Assembly (NCBI GenBank): GCA_007375735.1
Contig: VMEW01000013.1
Location: 1-42,677 of the forward strand
Reading direction: 5' to 3'
Source of the DNA: Candidatus Peregrinibacteria bacterium Greene0416_19
Lineage (GTDB): Bacteria > Patescibacteriota > Gracilibacteria > Peribacterales > Peribacteraceae
Length of the DNA: 42,677 nt
Both the position numbers and the translations under genes were made by a program. The notes below the pieces were generated by a model, which ran no database searches, was not told where the DNA came from, and worked only from the letters and a program-made list of their open reading frames with translations. Of the stretch, positions 35,290-42,677 are shown in pieces (position 1 is the first letter of the stretch; every line of letters begins with the position of its first letter).

Positions 35290-36433
35290 GCTGCCCATCT
35301 CCGATTCCCTGGCGCAGCTGACGCAAGCACTGGAGAGTCATCCCCAGGTTCTGCATCGCAGCGATGGTTTCGCCGTACCGCTCGCCGATCCTCAGGAGGT
35401 GGCACAGATAGCTCTTGGAATGCTCCCGGCTGAGCGGAGAAGGGGAGAGCGCATCGATCGGCGAATGATCGTGCATGTACCGGCTCGACGAGATGCGGAT
35501 GCGCGATCCGTCGGACAGGTAGAGTGTGCCGTGTCGACCTTCGCGCACGGGAAGGACGCAGTCGAACATATCGATACCTTTTGCGACCGCGACCTGCACC
35601 TGCCCCAGTCCGCCCACACCCATCAGGTAACGCGGCTTGTCCGAAGGAAGCAGCGGACACAGATCATCGATCACGCCGAACATTTCCTCTTCCGACTCGC
35701 CGACGGCCAACCCCCCCACTGCGTAGCCGTCAAATCCGATTGCGATCAATTCCTCAGCGCATTTTTTGCGCAAGCCGCGGTCGAGGCCGCCCTGGACTAT
35801 GCCGAAGAGCAGCGGGGAGGATACCGACGATGCCGAGGAGTCCGAGGAGAAGTGACTTTTCTTTGGACTCCTCGGTATCGTCGGACTCCTCGGACTCTTT
35901 GTCGTGAGAAGCCGCTCATGCTCCTCTTTACAGGTACGCGCCCATCGGATCGTCCGGTCGACCGCCGCTTCGATCTCCTCGCGCGGGGCGGTGGAAGGCG
36001 GGCACTGGTCGAAACACATGATGATGTCGGCGCCGAGCGCGTGCTGGATGTGCATCGCTTCCATTGGCCCCAGAAAAAGAGGGGCGCCGCTCAAATGCGA
36101 GCGGAAGTGAACGCCTTCCTCCGTGATATCGCTGATGGTTCGCAGCGAGAACACCTGGAACCCGCCCGAGTCGGTGAGCATCGGCTTGTCCCAGCCGATG
36201 AAACGGTGCAGCCCGCCGGCATCGGCGACGACACTCTCGCCCGGCTGCAGGTGCAGGTGATACGTGTTACAGAGGAGAATATCCGCACCAAGGTCGAGGA
36301 GATCCCGGTGCGCGAGGCCCTTCATGGCACCCGTAGTCGCCACCGGCATGAACGCCGGCGTGGGGATGGGACCGTGCGAGGTATGGAGGAGGCCGCGCCG
36401 GCCGGCCGTCGACTGCGCGTGCAACTCGAACAC
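35276..36433 (-). CDS. tgt: tRNA-guanine transglycosylase lacking zinc cysteines
   Basis: A 385-aa TGT that exchanges guanine 34 of certain tRNAs for a queuosine precursor. It has LLCNTYHLHLQPG, the catalytic region LTDSGGFQVFSL, FGIVQGG and the nucleophile segment FDCVLPVREGRHGTLY. Two oddities: after HERLL there is a Ser/Pro/Lys-rich insertion of about 30 residues coded by a palindromic DNA element (35824-35884), and where the family has the CxCxxC zinc site this protein has DALSPSPLSRE, with serine at all three cysteine places and the downstream His kept. GTG 36433 lies six bases after TATCCT; the frame is open to 36649. Confidence 0.92.
   Translation of the reverse strand: MFELHAQSTAGRRGLLHTSHGPIPTPAFMPVATTGAMKGLAHRDLLDLGADILLCNTYHLHLQPGESVVADAGGLHRFIGWDKPMLTDSGGFQVFSLRTISDITEEGVHFRSHLSGAPLFLGPMEAMHIQHALGADIIMCFDQCPPSTAPREEIEAAVDRTIRWARTCKEEHERLLTTKSPRSPTIPRSPKKSHFSSDSSASSVSSPLLFGIVQGGLDRGLRKKCAEELIAIGFDGYAVGGLAVGESEEEMFGVIDDLCPLLPSDKPRYLMGVGGLGQVQVAVAKGIDMFDCVLPVREGRHGTLYLSDGSRIRISSSRYMHDHSPIDALSPSPLSREHSKSYLCHLLRIGERYGETIAAMQNLGMTLQCLRQLRQGIGDGQLMPH
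35824..35884. repeat. Palindromic element inside tgt
   Basis: Two 20-bp arms (35824-35843 and 35865-35884) are inverted copies with one mismatch around a 21-bp loop, and a further GGACTCCTCGG unit follows. It codes most of the extra segment in Tgt. Confidence 0.9.
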
Positions 36434-36445
36434 CGCTACAGGATA
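36434..36445 (-). promoter_or_regulatory. Leaderless -10 of tgt
   Basis: TATCCT (36440-36445, minus strand), six bases, GTG. It is chosen because it yields the normal TGT N-terminus. Confidence 0.5.
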
Positions 36446-36706
36446 GCGGTGACGCGCTCGGCTTGCACGGAGGAGCATCCGATGCGAAGTATGCTTGCGG
36501 GTTCCGTGGACCCGGGGAGAATAATCTACCATCGGCCCGGCCTCGCTCGGCGACACGCTGCCGGCGGCGTCGAATGCGTTCATCTGGCTGGTGGTGTACC
36601 TGCTCGTTGTACGGCAGGCGTGCGCCTGTCCCTTGAAAAATACTTCCAAGGCATAAGCGCATGCAGTGGGGAACTCGCCTGTCTGTCTTATATTTCAATA
36701 TTGTTG

Positions 36707-36718
36707 TATAATATATTT
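36707..36718 (+). promoter_or_regulatory. Leaderless -10 of the metalloprotease gene
   Basis: A perfect TATAAT (36707-36712), six bases, ATG at 36719. The upstream 40 bp is A/T-rich; no good -35. Confidence 0.7.
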
Positions 36719-38314
36719 ATGGTAGAGAAGCCGCTTCATAGCGTGCCGGAGGAGCCGGGGATCACCGGGACAGAGGAGTTGCCTGAGGGCGCCGGTCAAC
36801 CGGATGCGGAGCGCATCAGGGCACGACTGATCACGGCAGTGAGGGGATGTGGACCTGCGGAAGCCGGCGGAAGTGGAGAGCTCGAGCGGTTTCTGGACGA
36901 TGTGCATGCCTTGGATCAATCTGACCCGCAGCGATCGCATGCGGGCGAATGTTACGAGCTGCTCCGGTCACGGCAGGAAGCCTTCATGGGAACATCAGTC
37001 GAGGCGCGCTACTGGTATGCCCGCAGCTTCGAGGCGTTCCACGTCGGGCAGAGTTCCGCATTGCGCGGAGAGGCAACTGCAGCGATTGCCCGGCTGCAGG
37101 TATCGCTCGAGGACGCGCTCGCATCACCGGAACCGGACGTCGACTGGACCGCCTACGTGCGTGGCACGTCGGCGTATCTGCAGTCGGATCGCAGCGCGCT
37201 GGAGAGGGCAATGGGGAAATGCCGCACGAATAAAGCGGTTCTCTGCGGTCTGCTCTTCGGTCTGGATGAACGCGCTGCACCGGAGTACGAACGCGATTAC
37301 GGGCGCTTCCGGGTGACTGATATCAGCTCCCACTGTCGCAAGAGCCCGGAGGAGCTCGCGGACGGGGCGGTCCGGTCCCTGCTGCGGCTCGCCCGGGAAA
37401 AGCCTGACACTGAAATGTGGATCTGCGAGTGGGAGCATCTGCCGTCCGAACTGCCCCTCGAAACGGCGCTTCGAAAGAAGGCCGCGCGGTGCGTTGCGGC
37501 GTACCGGGAATCCATCGAAGAGAAGCGGGAGGCATTCACGGCACAGGCCGAGCATTGCGTCCGCTTGCTCAGAAAAAACGGCTGGAGCGATGCGCGGCAG
37601 CCGGTACAGATCGTGATCGTCGACCGCTTTCTGGCGCAGGGCGCGGCCGGGCAAGTTCCCGTGGATCAGTACGAGTACGAGAGCGGAACGGTGTTCATCG
37701 ACCGGGACCGGCCGAACATTCTCCTGGCACACGAACTGGGGCACCTGTTCAGCCACTGGAAGGAAGGCAACCGGGATCATTGCGGCTTCATCTACCATGA
37801 GGAGAAGCCGGATGGAACCCGCGTCCAGCGCGGCAACCAGTGGTTCAACGAAGGCGCGACGGTGCTATGGGAGAACATCGCCGTGAACGACGGATCGACG
37901 CTGGCAGAGCGGAATGAAGGGATGGATTTCTACCCGTTCAGCCGTGACATGGTGCGGCTGCTGCTGCACGATCTTGATCTGCAGGAGGGTGCGTTGTTCA
38001 GAGCGTACTTCGGAGAGGCCGGGGCCACGGGTCTGCTGGAAAAGCGCATCCAGGAACGGTACGGCTGTCCGCTGGAGGACCTGTCCTGCCTTTCACTCAA
38101 ACTCGACACCGGCTGGGCGGAGCGCGTACTCAGGGGGAAACCCGAAACCATCGAAACGTTCGGAACCGAGGACCAGGGGGTATTGGCCGAGAAGAGGAAG
38201 CTCACAGAGATCTTCCCGAATGTAACACTGACGAAAGCAGATGACGCAGGGAACGCATCTGACGCCCGGATTACTTCTGCTTCTGATCAATCCGCGTCAC
38301 GATCCGGTCGATGA
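36719..38314 (+). CDS. Putative zinc metalloprotease (gluzincin type)
   Basis: A 531-aa protein without signal peptide or membrane helix. The zinc motif is [13 protein letters not shown] (HExxH) near residue 340; [10 protein letters not shown] about 40 residues later supplies the likely third ligand Glu, the gluzincin arrangement. The N-terminal 300 residues are helical, and no domain was recognised in them. The ATG is fixed by a TATAAT hexamer ending six bases upstream. The last 44 bases overlap the convergent clpP gene, and the final residues ([19 protein letters not shown]) are coded by the antisense of the clpP end, perhaps after loss of an earlier stop. Its substrate is unknown. Confidence 0.82.
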   Translation: MVEKPLHSVPEEPGITGTEELPEGAGQPDAERIRARLITAVRGCGPAEAGGSGELERFLDDVHALDQSDPQRSHAGECYELLRSRQEAFMGTSVEARYWYARSFEAFHVGQSSALRGEATAAIARLQVSLEDALASPEPDVDWTAYVRGTSAYLQSDRSALERAMGKCRTNKAVLCGLLFGLDERAAPEYERDYGRFRVTDISSHCRKSPEELADGAVRSLLRLAREKPDTEMWICEWEHLPSELPLETALRKKAARCVAAYRESIEEKREAFTAQAEHCVRLLRKNGWSDARQPVQIVIVDRFLAQGAAGQVPVDQYEYESGTVFIDRDRPNILLAHELGHLFSHWKEGNRDHCGFIYHEEKPDGTRVQRGNQWFNEGATVLWENIAVNDGSTLAERNEGMDFYPFSRDMVRLLLHDLDLQEGALFRAYFGEAGATGLLEKRIQERYGCPLEDLSCLSLKLDTGWAERVLRGKPETIETFGTEDQGVLAEKRKLTEIFPNVTLTKADDAGNASDARITSASDQSASRSGR

Positions 38315-38924
38315 GACCGTAGGACAGCGCCTCCTCCGCGCTCATGAACTTGTCGCGATCGGTGTCCTGGCGGACCTGCTCCACCTTCTTCCCCGCATGA
38401 AGTGCGATGAGCTCGTTGAGGAGATTCTTGGTCTTGATGATGTGCTCCGCATGAATCGCGATGTCCGTGGCTTGCCCCTCGGTACCTCCGAGCGGCTGAT
38501 GGATCATGATTTCGGAGTGGGGGAGCGCGAAGCGTTTGCCCTTGGCACCGCCCATGAGAATGATGGCGCCGCCGCTCGCCGCCATACCCAGGCAGACGGT
38601 GGAGATATCCGGCGTCACGTATTGCATCGTGTCGTACATGGCGAGTGTGGAGGTCACCTGCCCTCCCGGCGAGTTCACGTAGAGGATGATATCTTTCTTG
38701 GGATCCTCCTTTTCGAGGAAGAGGAGCTGGGCGATAACCGTATTCGCCACGTCATCGTTGATAGCGGTCCCCAGGAAGACGATACGTTCCTCGAGCAACC
38801 GCGAATATATGTCATACACGCGCTCGCCGAACTGCGTTTTCTCGATGACGGTCGGGACGATGAAGTTCTGGATGGACCCTGAACGCGCGAGCGTTGATGC
38901 TATGGACTGGATGAGGGGGTGCAT
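38271..38924 (-). CDS. clpP: ATP-dependent Clp protease proteolytic subunit
   Basis: A 217-aa ClpP, the serine peptidase barrel that works with ClpX or ClpC. Visible features are the N-terminal axial-loop region ([20 protein letters not shown]), the oxyanion region YVNSPGGQV, catalytic Ser in [11 protein letters not shown], catalytic His in MIHQPLGG and catalytic Asp in [14 protein letters not shown]. The usual Met after the catalytic Ser is Gly. The ATG at 38924 has no Shine-Dalgarno sequence; a TATGGT lies about 30 bases upstream. The gene is divergent from miaA. Confidence 0.96.
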   Translation of the reverse strand: MHPLIQSIASTLARSGSIQNFIVPTVIEKTQFGERVYDIYSRLLEERIVFLGTAINDDVANTVIAQLLFLEKEDPKKDIILYVNSPGGQVTSTLAMYDTMQYVTPDISTVCLGMAASGGAIILMGGAKGKRFALPHSEIMIHQPLGGTEGQATDIAIHAEHIIKTKNLLNELIALHAGKKVEQVRQDTDRDKFMSAEEALSYGLIDRIVTRIDQKQK

Positions 38925-39018
38925 GAAAGGAGAGGGGTGGGGCGAGGTGCTATCTCACCATACATCTCCATAGTACCGCATCCGCGCATTTTCAGATACT
39001 GGAAGCGACGATTTGATT

Positions 39019-40008
39019 ATGGTCCCGTATGCTGATTTCGAATCGCATCGATCCAAAATGGAAACTCATCTTCACATTCTGCGGCTCGTCGGGGACCACA
39101 TCAACCGCTCGTCCCGCCCGCTCGTCGTCATCGTCGGCCCGACAGCGAGTGGCAAAACCGATGTGTCGATCGCTGTCGCCGAGCATATCCGCGCGTCCGG
39201 AAGAGGGGACTGCGAGATCGTGAACGCGGATTCCCGACAACTCTACAAACACCTCGATATCGGCACGGCCAAGATCCGGCCGGAGGAGATGCGCGGCATC
39301 CCGCACCACTTGCTCGATGTACTGGATCCGAAGGAGGAGGTGACCATCGCATGGTACAAGGAACGGGGGATGAAGGTCATCGACGACATTCTCGCTCGCG
39401 GGAACGTTCCCATGCTCGTCGGCGGCTCCATGCTCTACGTGAGCGTCATCGTCGACGGGTTGGAACCATTGCCGTTCGACTCCGCGATCCGCCGCAGGCT
39501 CGAGGAAGACTATGATCGCGATGAGGGGCACACTCTCCATCGAAAGCTCGCGGACATCGACCCGGAAGCGGCAGGAGGCATTCCGCTCCAGAACAAAGTG
39601 TATCTCGTCCGCGCCATGGAACTCGTCGCACTGACCGGAACAAAACTTTCCGAGGCGAAGCGATCATCCGATTGTCCGTACGACCCGCTGATGATCGGTA
39701 TCACCCGTCCCAAGGCGGAGCTCTATGAACGAATCAGGCAACGCGTCATGGCGATGTTCGACGCCGGATGGGTGGAGGAAGTGCGGTCGCTCCTCGCGCG
39801 CGGGTACACGGCCGATGATCCGGGCCTCAAGAGCCACGGGTACCGCGAGATCGTCTCGCATCTCCTCACCGGCTCGCCGACCCGTGAAGCATTGCCAGCC
39901 CTCATCGCATCGAAGACACAGCGGTACGCGAAACGACAGATGACCTGGTGGAGACACGACGAACGCATTCAGTGGGTCGCGCGATTCAGAGCGTCTCGCA
40001 CTGCGTGA
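39019..40008 (+). CDS. miaA: tRNA dimethylallyltransferase
   Basis: MiaA puts an isopentenyl group on A37 of tRNAs that read UNN codons. The 329-aa product has the P-loop [14 protein letters not shown], the motif [17 protein letters not shown] with the catalytic Asp, [26 protein letters not shown] and the C-terminal [16 protein letters not shown]. The N-terminus carries about 35 residues before the P-loop, longer than usual; starts at 39013 (TTG), 39019 (ATG) or 39058 (ATG) are possible and no promoter decides. The stop overlaps the convergent sigma gene by 40 bp. Confidence 0.95.
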   Translation: MVPYADFESHRSKMETHLHILRLVGDHINRSSRPLVVIVGPTASGKTDVSIAVAEHIRASGRGDCEIVNADSRQLYKHLDIGTAKIRPEEMRGIPHHLLDVLDPKEEVTIAWYKERGMKVIDDILARGNVPMLVGGSMLYVSVIVDGLEPLPFDSAIRRRLEEDYDRDEGHTLHRKLADIDPEAAGGIPLQNKVYLVRAMELVALTGTKLSEAKRSSDCPYDPLMIGITRPKAELYERIRQRVMAMFDAGWVEEVRSLLARGYTADDPGLKSHGYREIVSHLLTGSPTREALPALIASKTQRYAKRQMTWWRHDERIQWVARFRASRTA

Positions 40009-42356
40009 TCGGGGAAAAACAAATCTTCTTCACCATCGGCGGAGAGGCCCGACACCGCGAAGGTGCCGGGGATCGTCTGCTCGATGGCGGCGGAGCGAAC
40101 ATTCTTCCGCCCCACCGAGAGACCCTCGGCCCATGTGCGCACCGTGCCATACCGGGCGAAGTAGCCGGCGGCGCGCACGTGGAAGAAACCGTCCCGCCCC
40201 GCCTGCGCTTCTCTGCCTGACAGAATGCGCTCCGCAGTGAATTCCGGCAGGAAACCGCAGAGTGCCTTTCGCGACTCCCTGATGCGATCTCCAAGTCTGA
40301 CCGCCGACAGAACCGAGGCGCGCACACCACCGTCGCCGTTGCCTGACAAGTCGCGCAGCGCCTCCTCCGTCTTTCCCCCGAACGCAAGCAGGGATCGCAT
40401 CATGCCCGCATCGTAGGGTCCATGCCTGGCGAGCAGGAGCGCATGGAACTCGTCCCGTCGCCGGAGCGACTCCAGTCCGACCAGCACGGTATCGTCCTCA
40501 CTCCACTGATCGTCGGGGTTCGAGGCCTTGTCCAGGAGTTGCGCGTCGATGGCCTGCTGGAGCGCTTGTGCAGGGACGTGTTCCCGCAGGCTTCGGGCGA
40601 GTGTGTGCCGCGCACACTTGCCGGGCTTCGCCAGCAGCTGATCCTCCAGATCGAACAGTGTCCGGCGCTGCAGCGCTTCCGCCTGCCGGAGATGATCGAG
40701 TGGAGGAGGGATAGGAGACTGCACGTGGGCCACTCCCTCGGCAGTGGCATTCATTACAGGCAAACCGGCCATCCGCTCCGCGAGCCTCTGCAAGGCCACG
40801 GTCTCCACCTGTCGCACGCGTTCCCGCGTGATGCGCAGGCGTTCGCCGATGTCATTGAGAGTCATGGGCTCCTCCCCGGCGAGCCCGAAGCGCAGGCGGA
40901 GCACCGTCGCCTCGCGTGGCTCCAGCAGGTCGAGCAGGCCGAGCGCCGAGCGCACCTGCTGCTGGGTGAGGATGACATCCACGGGGAGCGCTGCCCTGTC
41001 CTCCAGTGGACCCACTGTCTGCACGTGCTCTCCAGTATCGTCGAACAAATCGATCCGCACGTGCTCGCCACCCAGCACCTCCGCGCGCCGGATGAGCTTT
41101 TTCTTTTTCTCCTTGTGAATACCGAGTGCATCCAGCACTTCCTGCTCAGATGGATCGCATCCGGACGCATCACGCAATTGCGCAGTCGTCCGGCGCACCT
41201 TATTCCTCAGCTCATGCATGTAGGCGGGAATGCGGATGGTTTTCGCGCTGTTGATGATCGCACGCTTCATCGACTGCTTGATCCAGTAGCTGGCGTACGT
41301 GCTGAACTTGGTGTTATGTTCGAGCTTGAATCCCTCCGCAGCCCGCATCAACCCCATGTTTCCCTCCTCGATCAGATCCTGCAGGCTCAATCCCTTGCCT
41401 GTGTACTTGCGGGCGATGTTCACGACGAGTCGTAAATTTGCGCGTATGAGGATCTCGCGCGGCGTGAACTCATCAATCTCCTCGAGAGTGCCGGAGGCGA
41501 CCAGCGGCCCCAGATACGAACCCATGAGCGGATCCTGCAGGAGCATGGACCGGAAGCCGGAGACCTGCCGCTGGCGCCTGGCATGGAACGCGTGATCGTC
41601 CGGCAGCGCGCTCCGCAATGTCTTGTACACGTCCAGAAAAAAAGCCAGGAGCGCATGGATGGCCGGCTCCTCGCAGGTGGTGACTTTGTTTGCCAGATGC
41701 ACGAAAGACATGCGCATCCCGAGGATGCTGAGGAGCAGCGAACGCTCCGGGCCGCCGCTGTACCGCATCGTCAGGCCGATCTTCTCCGCTTTTGCTCCTC
41801 CCCCCAGTGCCCGCTGCATCAGATCCTTGAGCGCGGCGATGCCAGTCCACGGCTCGGGTCCGGGAGAGGGATCGCCATTCTTGATGCTTTGCTGCAGCTG
41901 TTGAAGCTTGAAGATGCTGACAGCCACCTCCGCATCCGCTTCCGGGCCGAGTGTCTGGAATCTCTGACGCAGGCTGATGGACGCTTGTCTCAAGGCAAGG
42001 TGCATCGTGTTCTCCGGACTTGCATAGTGCTCCTCCCACCGGCCGATGACGCTCTTCTCCAGTTCTCCGACGTGCTGGCGGAGGAGCGGGGTGCCGCTTC
42101 CCGTCGCGTCCCAGACGTCCAGTGCCGCCTCTTCCAGCCACCCGGCGATGTTCGACACGAGCAGGTTGGACATGTCGCGGTAGCGCGTGACGCTCTTCTG
42201 CTCCTCCTGGGTGAGCAGCGGCATATCATTAATCGCTCTCAAGTACGCATCTATGTCAGATTTGATCCGGACCTGCTTGGGCCTTCTGCGCGGGCGCGGC
42301 GTCGGCGAGTGGGGCCGGTCATCCATCAGCCGGTGCTCAGGCGATCCGCGAGGCAT
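39969..42356 (-). CDS. rpoD: RpoD-type sigma70 factor with insertion and C-terminal extension
   Basis: A 795-aa primary-type sigma factor. Region 1.2 ([12 protein letters not shown]) lies near residue 35. A non-conserved segment of about 220 residues follows. Region 2 (about 298-390) includes [33 protein letters not shown] and the 2.4 part [17 protein letters not shown] with TIRIPAYM, which should read TATAAT-like -10 boxes. Region 4 (about 475-530) has [14 protein letters not shown] and the helix-turn-helix [21 protein letters not shown]. Beyond it comes an extension of about 260 residues with no similarity I recognise. The start is uncertain: ATG 42356 (after a TGGTACCAT promoter), ATG 42326, or ATG 42491 with GGGGGAG five bases upstream. 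Confidence 0.9.
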   Translation of the reverse strand: MPRGSPEHRLMDDRPHSPTPRPRRRPKQVRIKSDIDAYLRAINDMPLLTQEEQKSVTRYRDMSNLLVSNIAGWLEEAALDVWDATGSGTPLLRQHVGELEKSVIGRWEEHYASPENTMHLALRQASISLRQRFQTLGPEADAEVAVSIFKLQQLQQSIKNGDPSPGPEPWTGIAALKDLMQRALGGGAKAEKIGLTMRYSGGPERSLLLSILGMRMSFVHLANKVTTCEEPAIHALLAFFLDVYKTLRSALPDDHAFHARRQRQVSGFRSMLLQDPLMGSYLGPLVASGTLEEIDEFTPREILIRANLRLVVNIARKYTGKGLSLQDLIEEGNMGLMRAAEGFKLEHNTKFSTYASYWIKQSMKRAIINSAKTIRIPAYMHELRNKVRRTTAQLRDASGCDPSEQEVLDALGIHKEKKKKLIRRAEVLGGEHVRIDLFDDTGEHVQTVGPLEDRAALPVDVILTQQQVRSALGLLDLLEPREATVLRLRFGLAGEEPMTLNDIGERLRITRERVRQVETVALQRLAERMAGLPVMNATAEGVAHVQSPIPPPLDHLRQAEALQRRTLFDLEDQLLAKPGKCARHTLARSLREHVPAQALQQAIDAQLLDKASNPDDQWSEDDTVLVGLESLRRRDEFHALLLARHGPYDAGMMRSLLAFGGKTEEALRDLSGNGDGGVRASVLSAVRLGDRIRESRKALCGFLPEFTAERILSGREAQAGRDGFFHVRAAGYFARYGTVRTWAEGLSVGRKNVRSAAIEQTIPGTFAVSGLSADGEEDLFFPDHAVRDALNRATH

Positions 42357-42677
42357 CGTGTGGCGCGGATGGTACCAGCACCGGTCACAGCGACAAGAGG
42401 AACCGACATCTATCCTGCACGCAACCGGAGTGCATGCCCGAAGAGCTGGCGAGTGGAACGAATTCTTGACATCAACCGGCACGGCATCCATAGTTGCTCC
42501 CCCGGAACCCCTATGGGCTCCGGTATGCTCTTTGGCACATGGCAAGGTGAAATGGTGAGTGGCGTTCCTTGTTTCCATAGGAACCGATGAAAAACACCCC
42601 ATGATCCCACGCTGATTCAAGCCGAAGTTGAGAGATGGAATGCTAGGATTTCAGCAATCCGTAGCCATTTCTCCATC
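42357..42677. other. Region upstream of the sigma gene
   Basis: It may hold the true sigma N-terminus up to ATG 42491, preceded by GGGGGAG. It also holds a minus-strand promoter for ATG 42356: TTGTCG (42391-42396), 16 bp, TACCAT (42369-42374) with an extended TGG. On the + strand TTGACA (42466-42471), 17 bp, CATAGT (42489-42494) points out of the window. No gene is recognised in 42500-42677. Confidence 0.4.

Noticed and set aside
36434..36649. N-terminal extension of Tgt to 36649
   Set aside because: The extra 72 residues do not resemble TGT, and the GTG at 36433 gives the usual N-terminus with a fitting -10 element.
35279..36718. Upstream extension of the metalloprotease frame
   Set aside because: The frame stays open over tgt, but a TATAAT placed six bases before ATG 36719 and the antisense position of the extension argue for the later start.
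42357..42620. Sigma factor start at 42620
   Set aside because: There is no promoter or ribosome site before it, and the added residues are Cys/His-rich with no sigma similarity; 42356 or 42491 fit better.

Overview
The window reads as chromosome of a GC-rich bacterium using the standard code, since UGA ends many of the recognisable genes. My best guess is a Patescibacteria/CPR lineage close to Peregrinibacteria/Peribacteria. The reasons are tightly packed housekeeping genes mixed with very large DUF11 surface proteins, a pseudopilin fused to a LamG domain, and start codons that sit directly at predicted transcription starts. This is inference; no rRNA is present to test it.

Layout. 1-421 is a non-coding, hairpin-rich stretch. 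422-8773 holds cell envelope and division genes (FtsB/DivIC-like, MurC, MurJ), purine synthesis (PurL), an SLH-domain surface protein and a pseudopilin-LamG fusion. 8805-14376 holds secretion and translation genes (SecE-NusG, signal peptidase LepB), a coupled operon of a PH-domain membrane protein, a membrane-anchored HEPN-like protein and Pth, a DUF11 surface protein, and MsrA. 14464-15606 encodes an acyl-ACP desaturase, followed by tRNA-Gln(UUG). 15823-24824 is one minus-strand chemotaxis cluster: a soluble poly-HAMP receptor, CheW, CheY, CheB, CheA, CheC, a PAS histidine kinase and a response regulator. It looks more A/T-rich than its neighbours and carries two microsatellites, one at the receptor's 5' end and one inside cheC. 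25076-28407 is an A/T-rich accessory stretch with a 54-aa ORF behind a consensus promoter, a DUF4143-type ATPase and an unrecognised 601-aa protein. 28619-34639 encodes a 2006-aa DUF11/SpaA/NBR1-like adhesin with an LPQTG tail. 34975-42356 returns to housekeeping genes: L21, Tgt, a zinc metalloprotease, ClpP, MiaA and an RpoD-type sigma factor with a large insertion and a C-terminal extension.

How it fits together. Twelve genes have a TANNNT hexamer ending 6 or 7 nt before the start codon (for one of them, the PH-domain gene, the 7-nt spacing applies to the second of two adjacent ATGs). This is where transcription should begin, so leaderless mRNAs appear to be the rule for first genes. Shine-Dalgarno sequences are visible mainly at secE and possibly at the receptor and sigma genes. 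The sigma factor encoded here keeps a recognisable region 2.4, which fits such promoters. The chemotaxis cluster has no flagellar genes and no CheR nearby; type IV pili are the plausible output. Three convergent gene pairs overlap at their 3' ends, consistent with a compact genome.
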